Assembly: GCA_963921935.1 (NCBI GenBank)
Contig: OY998175.1
Coordinates: 222,658,517 to 222,722,516 of the forward strand
DNA: 64,000 nt
Source: Galeruca laticollis
Lineage: Eukaryota > Arthropoda > Insecta > Coleoptera > Chrysomelidae
Direction: 5' to 3'
The notes under the pieces were generated by a model. The model was not told the origin of the DNA, searched no databases, and worked only from the letters and a program-made list of their open reading frames with translations. Below are positions 1-11,690 of this stretch, in pieces. The first letter of the stretch is position 1. Each line of letters opens with the position of its first letter. The position numbers and the translations under genes were made by a program.

Positions 1-646
1 TAGAAATAATATTTCACCACAGTGTATGATTTTATTTGAATGAGTGATCATACTAGATAGTAGGTTTTCACAAATTTATGTATTGTAAAAGAATGATGTA
101 TTTGTTTCTACAACATTAAATAACGTTTTTCCATTTGAAAAACATTTTGAAATTATATTCTTGAGATTTTTCATTTCTTTATGGTGATTGCTCCATCTAG
201 TTTCAACAGTTAGTAGCTTTGAACTGATATCTGTGAATCGTGGAGAGGTTCAACATTAAACAGACAGGACCGTCTTTAGAGTTTAATTGGAAATAATAAA
301 GCAAGTATATTTTTGATGAACTAAATTCCTTTATTGAAATATAGGGACTTTATTTAAACTTTGGCGCTCATATTAGAAATTAAAATTGTTTTGTTTTTCT
401 ACATTTGATCCCTACTCTGAGATTATGGAGTTTCTCATGAAAAAAGTATAATTATCTTACAAATAAATTTTGAATTTTACAATATACCGGGCAAACAAAA
501 ACTAAATATCAACTAAACTAAACTAAACAATAATTTTAAAATTCTCTCTCCCAATACAAATCACAATAATATGTCGGCCCAACATAGGGCAAATTAGAGA
601 AAGTTTATTAAATAAAGAAATATATTTATCTTAAAACGTTCTATCC

Positions 647-651
<5 letters not shown>
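1..651. other. AT-rich non-coding stretch, no gene seen
   Basis: No long reading frame, domain or repeat pair was recognised here. It runs into the (TA)n tract at 652. It is probably intron or intergenic DNA upstream of the visible nuclear-receptor exons. Confidence 0.5.

Positions 652-697
<46 letters not shown>
652..697. repeat. (TA)n microsatellite
   Basis: A nearly pure TA run directly before a long hairpin. It is one of about ten such tracts in the window, several of which sit at the edges of repeat copies. Confidence 0.9.
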
Positions 698-699
<2 letters not shown>

Positions 700-724
700 G
701 AAGAAAGATATTTACCAACTTATT

Positions 725-1131
725 TATAATGGATATTTTTGTGGGGATGTGGCAATAAGACTCCAGAGTAAATTCTTTTAGATATTTATTCCCGAGCTTT
801 CGAATAACTTTTATGCATTATCAAGGGATAAAATCTATAGCGAATTTTAGAAAAGTTGTAAATTTTCATAATAAATTATTTTAAACATAAATCAATGAAA
901 ACCTTAAAAAACAATATAGAAATAGTTTGTTTATTGTCATATTGTTTTTTGAGTTTTTCATTGATTTAAGTTTAAAATAATTTATTATAAAAATTTACAT
1001 CTTTTCCAAAATTCGCTATAGATTTTATCCCTTGATAATGAACAAAAGTTATTCGAAAGCTCGGGAATAAATAACTAAAATAATTTACTCTGGAGTCTTA
1101 TTGCCACATCCCCACAAAAATATCCATTATA
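725..1131. repeat. Hairpin (foldback) with 193-bp arms and a hammerhead-like motif in each arm
   Basis: Positions 725-917 and 939-1131 are near-identical reverse complements separated by 21 bp. Pairing keeps the same register at the outer end (GGATATTTTTGTGGGG at 731) and the inner end (AAAAAACAATAT at 906), so there is no net indel between the arms. Each arm contains TTGATAATG followed about 15 bases later by CGAAAGC, resembling the hammerhead-like motif at 1404 but with a changed core. A transcript would fold into long double-stranded RNA. It may derive from the pseudo-LTR of a Penelope-like element, but no open reading frame confirms this. Confidence 0.8.
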
Positions 1132-1400
1132 TATGTATATATATTTACGACGTTAATCTCGTGCGAGTTTTGTGTTTTTATTGTTTTTATTATTATATTA
1201 TACTATAACAGCCTCAATGTTGTTAATATTGTTGCTAATTTGAATTTGAATGTCAATTTTCCCTAACTGATGCCATGTGATGAGCTCATCAATCTTATGT
1301 TTTACATAAAGGAAAATAATTTCACATTGGACGTAAGTACACTTTTGTCTCTTTATTGATGGAGTTGACAATAATCCCATTTTTTCCTCTATTTGTAGCG

Positions 1401-1440
1401 TCCCTGATGATGAAAACGAACGTTTTCGAAAGCTTGGATA
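1401..1440 (+). ncRNA. Hammerhead-ribozyme-like motif (PLE-type)
   Basis: The core CTGATGA (1404-1410) is followed by a perfect 7-bp stem GAAAACG/CGTTTTC (1412-1418 with 1421-1427), then GAAA (1428-1431) and GCTTGG. This is the order of a hammerhead: conserved box, helix II, GAAA. Helices I and III are short and not clearly formed, so cleavage is uncertain. Such motifs are known in the terminal repeats of Penelope-like elements. Confidence 0.5.
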
Positions 1441-1528
1441 GAAACCAATAAAGAATTCTCTTTTTCCCTGTTGCTGCATTCCCCAATATTTCTGAGTTTT
1501 ATTCCTAACTGGTCAGCAAAGACTAGCG

Positions 1529-1529
<1 letters not shown>

Positions 1530-1561
<32 letters not shown>
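1530..1561. repeat. (TA)n microsatellite
   Basis: A pure AT alternation that closes the repeat-derived region holding the hammerhead-like motif. Confidence 0.9.
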
Positions 1562-1571
<10 letters not shown>

Positions 1572-3667
1572 AATATATATTGTTGTAGAAAAAACAAGCA
1601 TATAAAGAGTATAAAATTTTTGTTGTATAGTATAAAATAACTATAACTATCAATTATATTTTTATTAGCAAATTTTATCAATTTTGAGTATATATAGAAA
1701 TATCAAATTAAGTTAATAGAAATAATAAGAAAGATACAAAAAAACCAAATAATTCATGTAAATAATTATTGCATCAACATAAATAAATAATTCAACACCA
1801 TATGTAACCTGATACAGAATTTAACAAGAACTGAAGCTCAATAAAATTAACTTGACGCAATATTAGACACAAAGAAAGATTTGTTTAATTTTAAAAGGAA
1901 ACGTAAAAAAATGTAGAAATCTGTAATTTGGTGTAGGTAATGTCAATGAATAAAAAGTTGAGATATGACAACAGGGATACCAACTTACAACCCAATGAAT
2001 AGCAAGTAATAAGAATGAAAAACAAGATAATATTGAAATATTATGATTAACAATGTAATAAAAACAAAGAAAGTGTTAAAAGAATTGTATACATATGCAT
2101 TATGTAATCATTTATGTTGTAAATAATGAAAGATTTAATATTTTATTTTGACCAATCAGAAGACTGCAATATTTAGTAAATAGATAAAAAGACAATTGTA
2201 AACATATTAATAAACAATTTAGTGACGATAGTGAAAAACAATGTGTTTTCAATAATTATAAGTGAGAAATATATTAAACTTTAAAAAACTATAAATGACA
2301 TTCGAGACGCTAACAATAGCAAAATCTAGAAAATTGGAAACTTCCGGTTATCAACAAAGGGTTGATGGACAACAAGAAGACGCGGGAGAGTGTTGGAAGA
2401 GAAGCCAAGTGTGTAAGATGTTTCCATAATGAGTTAATGAACATTTTATAAAAAAAAGGTGAAATATCATAGTAATTAATATGATATAAAGTTAAAATCA
2501 TATAGTGCACAACTAAATAAAAAGTGTGAATCAAATTCCCCAGAAGAACATGAATAATTGTATCCAGTTATCCAGAAATAAATTAGCATCAGGAACCAAT
2601 GCAGAGTCTAAGTGCGGACATTTTGTGAAGCGCAGTTACAAACAGGTTGGTGATATATAAATAGTTTTTTGGATAAAAAAATAATAGTAATAATAAAACA
2701 GACAATTAAAATAAGTAATGGCCAAATCAGTAAAACGAATGAACATAACGAGTAAAACTTATATAAGTTATAAAAATCTCAATTAATATTTGCATATGAA
2801 TATAAAACTCACCAGAGATCAAATTGTAAATATGTTGTATTATATGAATCTAGTTTTGTAGAAAATTTAAAACATTTTAATTAGTTCATAATATTTCACT
2901 ATTATATTCACTTATATATAATCTATCCACCGTAAAAATATCATTATCAGACGAACACACGAAATGTAAACTAATTCACTACCGTTAAATTTCTGCTGGA
3001 TATAACATTTCAAGTGAAGATTTGAAATGAAATATATATCCTTCAAGTGGGAGAAACAAAATCGTATGATTTTTTATTGAACACAGATGTTTTCTCAAAT
3101 ATTCGAGTTGTCGAAGATATGTAAGTTTTAAACAAATTAGTTCCATAGGCGTCGCATAGTTTTCAAAATGAATAATAAACTGTTTGTAAATATAAATTCT
3201 ATATAATAATTATTTTAATTTTTCTTGAATAACTAGCTAAATTATTTTATTAATAAATGTCATAAATATTGAAGTTGGTGTCTAACTCATTAGCCCTGAA
3301 TCCTACTAAGATTAGGAATTGATAGGTGGAGTAACCAGAGCAGCCGAGGTAAATGAAACAACCTGATATAAAGTAGTAAGGTAAGAAGGAGTTGATGATG
3401 TCATAAATAACAATTTTAAAATATATCAAACAACTTGAAATGAATTATATAAGTAAAATATAAATTGAAATCAACATCCAATTCAAATTATATAAATCTA
3501 TAGAAACATTTCTATTCAATTTAGGTAGCCCAACGTAGAATTAATAATAATAATATAATGCAATCAATGATCATTAACTATTAATAACTAAATAATACTA
3601 AACGTAATATAAAAAATAATATTTTAAAATATAAATTCAACAATATATATACCATTACAATATATTG

Positions 3668-3669
<2 letters not shown>
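1562..3669. other. AT-rich non-coding stretch, no gene seen
   Basis: About 2.1 kb of very AT-rich sequence. Reading frames are short and lack recognisable motifs. No terminal repeats or duplicated ends were found. Confidence 0.5.

Positions 3670-3727
<58 letters not shown>
3670..3727. repeat. (TA)n microsatellite
   Basis: About 58 bp of uninterrupted TA alternation. Confidence 0.9.
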
Positions 3728-3730
<3 letters not shown>

Positions 3731-3904
3731 GCAACTTTGTAACGATTTCGATGAAACTTTGTAGGATGATAGACCTCGAAAATTATTACGATCGCATCAT
3801 ACCATGATCCCTGAAAAAATCCTTAAAAGGTCCTAATGGCCATCTACATTTTCGAAATATGGGTATTTTAAGTTTTTTCCAATTTATACGTGTTAACTGT
3901 TTTT

Positions 3905-4745
3905 GTTGCTCTTTTCAAGATCTTTCAAACGATATATAATAATTGAGATACTTGGTGCACCCTTGTGCCGTTATAGCCAAAATATGTGGTCCACCCTTTA
4001 ATTCTTTTTCGTTCTTTCAAGTTTTTTCAAATTATACTGGTTTTGACCCCGCAGAGAGCAAATCGCCGATAATGCTTTTTATAGCTCTATTCAAGACCTT
4101 TCTAATAGTATTGTTACGAAACAGCACACTGGTATAATCATTAAATCCTACTCTGCCTAAGCCAGGTATGAAAGTTAAAATTATTGCGGATACGCAGATT
4201 TTTTTTATATAACTGTTTACGATTGTGACTATCTTATCTAAACATTGTTTTTGTGACCAGTCTTATCTAAAAAATGCGAGAGGAATTGTTTTTGTGTGTG
4301 TAAGCCGCAATCTAGAATTCTCTAGTGAAAAAGGCACTAATATATATAAAGGACCGATCAGCGGATAAGTTAGTTGATAATTTGACATCGGGAGATCAAC
4401 AAGTAAATAAGTGAATATAAATTAGTTAAGTGTTTATATAAATTAGTTTAAGTGAATATACTGTGTATATAATTAGTGAATAGTGTAGTGAATAAATAAA
4501 TTAAGTAAGTGAACCTACCGTGTGTTTAAAGTTTATCCCAACCGTTTACTGCTTAAATAAATTAGAAAAACATTACAGTATGTAATATTGGAGATTTTTG
4601 GTGTAGCCTTGTGGAATAGCCAAATAAAAGGTTCACTCTATAAATTTTTTCGTTTTTTCAAGATTTTCTAATCAATACGGTTTTCAACCGCAGGTAGAGA
4701 AAGCACTCAGAATATGTTTTTTGTAGCTCTATTCTTTCCTACGGC
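3905..4745. repeat. Diverged tandem repeat (about 180 bp unit) split by a solo LTR
   Basis: The block near 3905-4111 (CTTGGTGCACCC, then TATAGCCAAAAT, then GCTCTATTCAAGACC) is echoed near 4595-4745 (TTTGGTGTAGCC, AATAGCCAAATA, GCTCTATTC). Once the 466-bp LTR at 4112-4577 is removed the two copies are about 180 bp apart in the same orientation. Similarity is clear but well below identity, so the array is old. Confidence 0.6.
4112..4577 (+). mobile_element. Solo LTR of a Gypsy-like retrotransposon
   Basis: It begins TGTTACGAAACAG and ends ATTACA, so it has TG...CA borders. It is flanked on both sides by the 4-bp direct repeat GTAT (4108-4111 and 4578-4581), the usual target duplication of many LTR elements. 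A TATA-like ATATATATAAAGG lies near 4340, as expected for an LTR promoter. No internal pol region adjoins it, so recombination between two LTRs probably removed the body. The Gypsy assignment rests on the TGTTACG start and the 4-bp duplication and is an inference. Confidence 0.7.
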
Positions 4746-4930
4746 ATAGATAGAATATTCCGGGTTTCCGGTGAATATTACAGGATCGGAGGTCGTTAAT
4801 AAAAAAAATTCTTTTATTTTTAATACATTTTTTCAGCTATTTTAAATGGAAATATTTGGTCGGAAATGGGTTTTACCATGCCTATATAATCGATTTTCGG
4901 GTGATTTTAGAGTCCCATGGCTACCAACTT

Positions 4931-5150
4931 TTACGAAACCTTCATTCGTTTCATGAACAAGATGTAAGAAATATTGATTTTTTGTGAAAACATCGAAATT
5001 TCACTTAATTTTGTTCGTTTATATTTTTGAAATGTCACAGTCAAAGATTTGTCCATGAAAATGTTTGCCGAAATTGGTGATATAGGACTTTCCTTTGGTA
5101 AACCTTCATTTTGAATATATACCTTATTATCAAAAGTGAAATAATTCTGA
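4931..5150 (-). pseudogene. Penelope-like RT fragment (3' side of an insertion)
   Basis: Read on the minus strand this encodes QNYFTFDNKVYIQNEGLP and then SPISANIFMD, matching the RT palm region of the better-preserved PLE at 49358-50322. The core glycine-proline-methionine stretch is altered (LPKESPIS instead of LPMGSPIS). The copy is interrupted at 5151 by a Harbinger element and resumes at 8617-8697. Downstream of the palm motif the sequence diverges from the other copy. It is a non-functional fragment. Confidence 0.75.
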
Positions 5151-5375
5151 GGGCGGGTAGTACAATACATAGTTAAAATATAAACGAAGTTCAGACGAAA
5201 TGTTTTGTTGTACAATCTCCAATCAACACTAACTAGAGGTTGAATAAACATATTTGCTAACTGGCCAAATATGAGCGTTTAAAATCTAATCCAACGTTAT
5301 TATGTTATTAACATAACCTATAAAATAGCAAATGGTATATTTTTGACAAGTATTTCTAATTAAAAGTGGTTGTGC

Positions 5376-6739
5376 ATGGATTTCGACGAGGAATTCACAG
5401 ATGATGAGGACTTCAATGAATTGGTGAACATATATATTCATCCTAGACGAACAAAAATTTTCAGACATAGAATCAATTATTTTCAGCATTGGTCGGAAAG
5501 TGAATTTTTATAAAGATTTCGTTTATCAAAGCAAATTGTTCAAATAATGATTGAATATATCACCCCACAATTACTGTCTCCTACAATGAAGTAAGTTTTG
5601 ACTTCAGAAAGTTTTCAATGAACATGAAAACAAAGTACATTTAATTTTTAGGAGTAAAGCTCTCACGCCAACGGAAAAAGTTCTTGCCACTCTAAGATTT
5701 TTGGCAACTGGATCAATTTTACAAGTTGTAGGCGATTTTTGCGGAATAGATAAGTCTACTGCAAGTAGGTGTATAGATAAATGCTTGGATGTTCTGGCAA
5801 CTTTGAGACCACAATTTGTAAGAATGCCAGATACCGCTGATGAAATTAGTTTGGTCAGACAGGGATTTTACAATATTGCTCGTTTCCCACGATGCATTGG
5901 AGCATTAGATTGTACACATGTAAAGATTCAGGTATATTATTTGAATCAACTAATTTAAATTCAGACATCTAATGAATTACATTTTTTTTGCTTGAATATT
6001 CGAGTTACGTTTTCATTGTCTCAAATATTTTCAAGTAAAATATATATTTTGTTATAAAATGAAGTAGGTATATTAACAGGAACAATTTTTTAAGAATAAT
6101 CTTATATCAATTTTATATTTTTCAGTCTCCTGGTGGTCCTGAAGCAGATAACTACAGAAACAGAAAAGGTTTCTTTTCAATGAATGTCCAGGCGATATGT
6201 GATGCAGAATTAAGAACCAATAATATTGTTTCAAGATGGCCTGATTCTATTTCAGATGCTATCATATGGTATAATTCTAATATTCGAAGAGATATGAAAT
6301 TCAATACCTATGGGAATGATAGTATATTAGTCGGGGATAGTGGATATGGAGTGTGTCGCTACCTTCTAACTCCTTTGGCTGCCCCCATACACTCTCAGAG
6401 AATTTATATAATGAGTCACAAATAAGAACGAGAAACCCAATAGAAAGATACTTTGGGGTTCTCAAAAGAAGATTTCCAGTTTTAGCATTGGGGATAAGAT
6501 TGGACCTCCCCAAAGTAGAAAAAGTTGTTGTATCAACAGCTATTTTACACAATATAGCTATAAATTGTGAAGATAGAATGCCTGCTGTTGACCACAAGAT
6601 CGAAGCAGCAATAGATAATCTGCAAGGTATGAATATTGTTAATATTTATCAATACAGATATCAACGGATTAATTTGAATGAAATAACTCGACATACCCTG
6701 ATAAATGAAATGTACTGTATTGCTTGGTTTGTTTCATAA
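5376..6739 (+). pseudogene. HARBI1-like transposase, interrupted
   Basis: This is the DDE nuclease of the Harbinger element. Exon 1 (5376-5590) starts MDFDEEFTDDEDF and has an in-frame TAA after WSESEFL. Exon 2 (5652-5931) carries LRFLATGSILQVVGDF, the helix-turn-helix-like GIDKSTASRC and the first catalytic aspartate in CIGALDCTHV. Exon 3 (from 6126) carries SPGGPEADNYRNRKGFFS, the second aspartate in VGDSGYG, and after a frameshift near 6390 the glutamate in RNPIERYFGVLKRRFP. All three splice borders are GT/AG and join in phase. One stop and one frameshift make it a pseudogene, but the catalytic triad is preserved. Confidence 0.88.
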
Positions 6740-7080
6740 ATTATACGTTTTTTATAGTATTGTATTTCCTTAATTTTAGGATAAAACCTAAAGTAACTTC
6801 AATTGTACCTATCTCTCATCAAGGAGTAAGTGACCTATAAATATAAAACATTCATAAACAAAAAAAGCACTTTATTAAACGAATTTCTAAATATCGATGA
6901 CAACATAGAATAGTCATTATATGCATGACGAGGCATCTGAATATTTTTAATTCCAACACGTCATCAAATACAAATGAACAAAAAAACAACTCTTAATTAA
7001 GTAATAATAAATAAAACTGACATTTCCTATTTAATAGAAACCAAAAATAATAAGTTCAAACTATTTTTGTTTTAATGATT

Positions 7081-8303
7081 CTACAATGCACTAATCCGTG
7101 CTTCATGTTCCTGTCTCATGAATTTTAATTCCAAGGCATTCTTTGTGTCTAGATGGTCCATTTTTTTTCTGTGTTCTTCTTCCAAGTGCCTTTTTTGCAT
7201 TTCAACCAATTCTGTTTTATTATTGGCCCACTGCCCTAGTTTTGTCTTCAATGGATCAATTTTTTTGGTCTTGATTGTATTAGAAGCCGTTGCAATTTGT
7301 GTTTCTGTAGCATTTTTCTGCTTCTGACATCTTAATGCTTCGGAAATAGGTGTACGGAGTTCATTGCCTGAAAATTTCTTTCCACTGAAATTAAAAGGTC
7401 TCCAATTTTCAATTTCATTGTGTTCAGCTTCGTCATTTACCATGAGATCTGAAATAAATATGTTTTAGTAAGAAAGCAGTAAATCATTGCACCCATTTCA
7501 TTTAAATGATATTCATGCCATTTTAACAAAATTGAGCATAACTGAATACAGCCACAGAGAAGTATTATCAATGAATGTTATACACTTTTTGAGCCAGTCA
7601 ATCAGTTGAGATCATTTATATTATGCCGTTCCTGCCATTAATGTTGACTACTTTTTAAAAATATTCCAAACAACCATTGAATAATAAAAACATTCATTAT
7701 TTTTATCACCTTTATGTAAAACTGGTTCTTCTTCAACATCCTCATTTTCAACTATGTTATCTTCAATTTCCCCACTTTTATTGGCAGTAGAATTGTCTAC
7801 ATATATTTCAATGTTTTGTGACTCTGAAAGAAAATTGTCTTGAATATAAATATATATATTTTGATTTATGCTGTGAAATATGCTGAACAACTCACCTGTC
7901 ATATCAGAGTCACAATAGCTTTCTACACCAGTAACCCTTGTTCCGAGAATATCTTTTATGGCAACATTTATATCTGTTATGTCAAAATTCTTGTACGGTC
8001 CTCCTCCGGTACCCCTGTTGAAGGTTTTTTCATCTGCAAACTTTTTCTTTGTATTTATTTTTCAAGTTTTCATATTTATTTTTCAAAACATCTATGCTCC
8101 TTGGTCTTTCATTATTTACATTAAATTATTTAGTGATTACATTCCAGTAATTTGCCTTCCTATTGATACTTACAGCATCAGTTTGTTTACATTAAATTAT
8201 CTTTGCATATTTTTTCACAATTCCAACCAATACTCGATCCTCTTTGTACGAAAAATTAGCAGTTCTAATTATTTTTCTTCAGTACAATGTCAGTTTCCTC
8301 CAT
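7081..8303 (-). pseudogene. Harbinger accessory protein with Myb/SANT-like domain, broken
   Basis: On the minus strand from about 8303 a Myb/SANT-like segment can be read (ANFSYKEDRVLVGIVKKYA, then a stop where an acidic residue is usual, then CKQTDA), followed by KNKYENLKNKYKEKV and FNRGTGGGPYKNFD. The GTGGGP motif is typical of these partner proteins, which help deliver the transposase to DNA. Later exons are acidic (7712-7829) and a C-terminal coiled-coil-like stretch rich in E, K, M and H (7081-7443). At least two stops and two frameshifts break it. It faces the transposase gene tail to tail. Confidence 0.75.
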
Positions 8304-8616
8304 ATTGCATACATAATTTTTCTTTGAATTTGATTTGAACAAACGCAAACCTACTCGAAAATAAAAGATAAAAACAAATAATATTTTCGCGAAATATGAG
8401 GTTACATTAACCTTTTCTTCGTCTTTTCGTGGTCTTTTCTAATAAATATTTCAAATGTTCCAGTCTTGTTCTACCAACCTTCAAAAATTATAACGAATTG
8501 GGCAGTTAATTAAACTTTGTCATTGACGCTATTGTGCAACGGGCTCTGGATCATTGCCACGTTAAAGTCCTTTGTTAGTTAATCTCAGTTTAATGTAGTC
8601 TTTGTACAACTGGCCC

Positions 8617-8697
8617 AGATTAATACATACATCAAATAAATTAAGTATTTCTGATATTATTCCTGGATTATTATTTTTGTCTTCTAATAGTAATTAC
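8617..8697 (-). pseudogene. Continuation of the PLE fragment beyond the Harbinger insertion
   Basis: This matches 49525-49600 of the PLE in the same orientation (CATCAAATAAATTAAGTAT, then TATTCCTGGATTA) and encodes the segment before the RT palm. It ends abruptly near 8697, consistent with a 5'-truncated PLE copy. Confidence 0.8.
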
Positions 8698-9849
8698 CCC
8701 CTTAAAAATAAGAAACGCAACTTTCTCATATATAACTTTTGAACGTGAAGGTGAAATAGAATTAAATCTCAATTTTCAGAAAAATACATGCAGTCCGAAA
8801 TATTTCTGTGCACTATATTCGGGACGAGTGACTGAATCAATTAGTTCAATTTTTTTATTACTCTTATTTTTATTTAATATTGGTTACAGCCTTAAACCGT
8901 TAAAAACATAACATTAAAAATCGAAAACTCCCTGTTATTTATACCTACACAAAAAAAACTCCATCAGCCGTAACGTTTACAAACATTAAAGAACCGTTTT
9001 GCGGGCGGTTGATAGGGGGGTTTGGCGGAACGGGGAGCTTTTGCCATTTAATAGGGGTATCAGGTGGCGTAGCGCGAATGCGACACTTGCCATCTTGATA
9101 TATTTAAGCTCACTAATATCGCGGCAGAAGCGTCATCCTACAGGTTTCCTCTATTCTATTTTGGGGATGAACAATACCGCCGTAATCGAAATTGTTGTGT
9201 CATTATTCATGGGCCGGCGTTAAATTTTGTAAACAATGTGTACGTAGAGTGTGTAATTAATTCGTTATTTCTGAAAGCAAACATGTCGATTTTTAATAGT
9301 AACATTCTACGTTTTATTATACAGAGTTTTGCATATTAATGTGATTACCTAATCGTTTTAGATCATTCTTATTAAACCGATTCCGAAAATGTATGTCGGA
9401 CACAATTCGGAAGATTTATGCTGAGAAAATGAATTTTATTGATGCTCATACTATTTCTCAATTCTATGTGAATCAAAGCAAAAAATAATTGTTGTTTTAT
9501 TAGTATCAAACGATGTACGATATCTTCCAAACACGACAATAAACCCACTTCACTCAAATCAAAAATCAAGAAATAAATGCACCCACATCTGAGGAATCTT
9601 CTGCTAATTTAACAATGTTCCGTAATCTGTAATCCTCATTATTTATCGTACCACAAAAATAAATCAAAGAAAGAATTGTCAACGAACAAACGCAAATATC
9701 ACAAAATTCAAATGAAGAAATAGAATCAATGGAAACCAATCAATAAGGTAGAAGATCAAACTACAACTAATAAAGTTTTTCAAAAGTTTTCGTATTCACT
9801 TCAGAATAGTCAATCGTTCAGAAAATTAGTTCTGCTTGTATATACTAAA
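8698..9849. other. Non-coding stretch with a GC-richer unique island at 9000-9230
   Basis: No gene was recognised. Around 9000-9230 the base composition shifts clearly towards GC (GCGGGCGGTTGATAGGGG, later GGGCCGGCGTT) without repeat matches inside the window. This could be a conserved regulatory element of the surrounding gene. The rest is AT-rich. Confidence 0.4.
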
Positions 9850-10790
9850 TATAGCTCATGAGCTTAAGTTGTACCTACTTATATAATGTTGATGATATAA
9901 TTTTATGTGGTTCAAACTAGGAACAAATTAATGATGTTAAAATGAAACTAATGAACACGTTTAAGATGATAGATAAAGGAGCTTTAAGCTATTTTCTTGG
10001 ATTGGAAATATATTATGATAGAGTTTGTCAGAAAAAGTACTTAGGTATATTAAAAATCTTTTAAGTAAATTTAACACGGAAAACTTTAATGGTTGCTAAA
10101 CACCAATAGCAAAAGATCTTAAACAAATAAAATCTCAAAACCGTTCAGAGAATTAGTAGGTTGGGAACCAGATTGGATATATGGTTTGCTGTTAATTATT
10201 ACAGTAGGCTACAGATAGAGCTATAGATGAGGTCTATACTCATTTAAAACGTGTTGTAAGATATTTAAAATTAACAATTTCTGTAGGATTAGAGTATAGT
10301 AGAAATAGTAAAGACATATGTTGATGCAGATTGGGGAAACAATACGTTAGGCAGAATATCCGTCACTGAATATCTTTTTAAGGTTTTTGGCGGCAATATT
10401 TTATGTTGGACAACTAATAAGCAAGCTTGCGTATCGCTTTCCACTACAGGAACAGAATTGTTAGCACTCTGTGCACCTGTTTGTGAAGGTTTAGGATTGA
10501 AAAGACTTTTCTTAGATTTAGGTCTTATTTTAGTAATATCAGCTTTTATGAGGACAATCAGGATTGCTTAGCGTTGGTTAAAAATGCACCTAACAATAGG
10601 AGAGTGAAACACATAGACTTAAAGTTCAACTGTATGGAAAATATATTGGAAAATATTATAAATGGAAAAATAACATTAAATTATATTGATGATGCTAATC
10701 AACAAGCTGACATCCTTACAGAGGGTTTACCTCTGAATTAATTTGTAAAATTTAAAAAGATGTTGTCTTTAAGAGATTTTAGCGAGGGGG
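9850..10790 (+). pseudogene. Ty1/copia pol remnant (RT end and RNase H)
   Basis: In shifting frames the stretch encodes a YNVDDIILCGSN palm motif, KGALSYFLGLEIYYDR, TPIAKDLK, then the RNase H part with LCWTTNKQACVSLSTTGTE, EDNQDCLALVKN, RRVKHIDLKF and a final QQADILTEGLPL. This order is typical of the Ty1/copia Pol C-terminus. It is followed by a purine-rich GCGAGGGGG at about 10783, a plausible polypurine tract before a 3' LTR. Many stops and frameshifts make it non-coding today. Confidence 0.85.
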
Positions 10791-11690
10791 TATAAGAGTT
10801 ACGCAAAAATATCAAGTTTAGGCCAGCCCTAAGGTTGTTGACACTTTTAGTTTCAAAAAAGAGGAAGAGAGATTAAGTATGACACCAAGGACAGTACAAC
10901 TTGACCTATTATTCCAGATATACTAAATTTTTGAACTTTTTGGAAAAATTTCGGTTTATTAGTACGGAGTGTATACAAGTGGCCAATTTTATGATTGGAT
11001 AATATTCACGGTGTCTCACAGATAAATCTATTGATTTTCAGCTCACCAGAGACAATGGGTTCCATAAATCCAGATATTTAACATTTTTGGAGAAATTTCG
11101 GTTTGTTAGCACGATGCAGCCTCTGGAGTGTAAAAGTGCGGAAAAGTTACTTTTAATCTTTAAAACCGTTTATTTTTTCTCGAATCTTCGCTTAGAAAAT
11201 AGATATTGAGATGCGGTTTTTACCATTTTTTTTTCTAGTTCTATGAACTTTCGGGTAAATGGTTATAAAATATAGCATCGCATTTGCAGATTAGAAAAAA
11301 TAACAATTGTTAAAACAACGCCCTCTAGCGGTCGTTAAAAAAATTGAAATAAAACAATGATACAATGTTTTATTGAGCATTGAATTCCCTTTCTAATACT
11401 TTTATAAAAAAGACAAAAATATTTGTTAGTTTATTTCGAACGGTTACAAATTTACAACAGAGTTTAAACAAAGCGTAATAACAGAGTATAACAAAAGATC
11501 GACTAAAAGTATTTACAGACAGTATATATGTTACACGAAAAATATATTGTTAGGTAGAGTTGACTCTGCCTAGCAAAAGTAAACTTTTATTAAAAGTATC
11601 AGTAAAAGTTGATATAAAATAAGCAGATCAACTTTTCCTGAGAAAAGTTAACTATGTCGGCTGTGGTTTAGTAAAAGTTGATTCCGAGTT
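10791..11690. other. Probable copia LTR remnant and unassigned DNA
   Basis: The sequence after the polypurine tract (TATAAGAGTTACGC) may be the start of a 3' LTR, but no second LTR copy is present to prove its borders. The rest shows no gene or repeat pair. Confidence 0.3.

Larger units (their letters stand above)
5151..8616. mobile_element. PIF/Harbinger DNA transposon, decayed, inserted in a PLE
   Basis: The left end GGGCGGGTAGTACAA (5151) and the right end, read in reverse complement as GGGCCAGTTGTACAA (from 8616), form the terminal inverted repeats. Flanking triplets TGA (5148-5150) and AGA (8617-8619) are a slightly mutated 3-bp target duplication. The PLE copy near 49515 supplies the unoccupied site (ATTCTGATTAATGC), which confirms both borders. 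The element holds two convergent genes, as is typical for Harbinger: a DDE transposase on plus and a Myb/SANT-like accessory protein on minus. Both are broken. Confidence 0.88.

Noticed and set aside
7118..8338. Plus-strand frames across the Harbinger accessory gene
   Set aside because: The minus strand has the Myb/SANT-like motifs and GTGGGP; the plus frames have no motifs.
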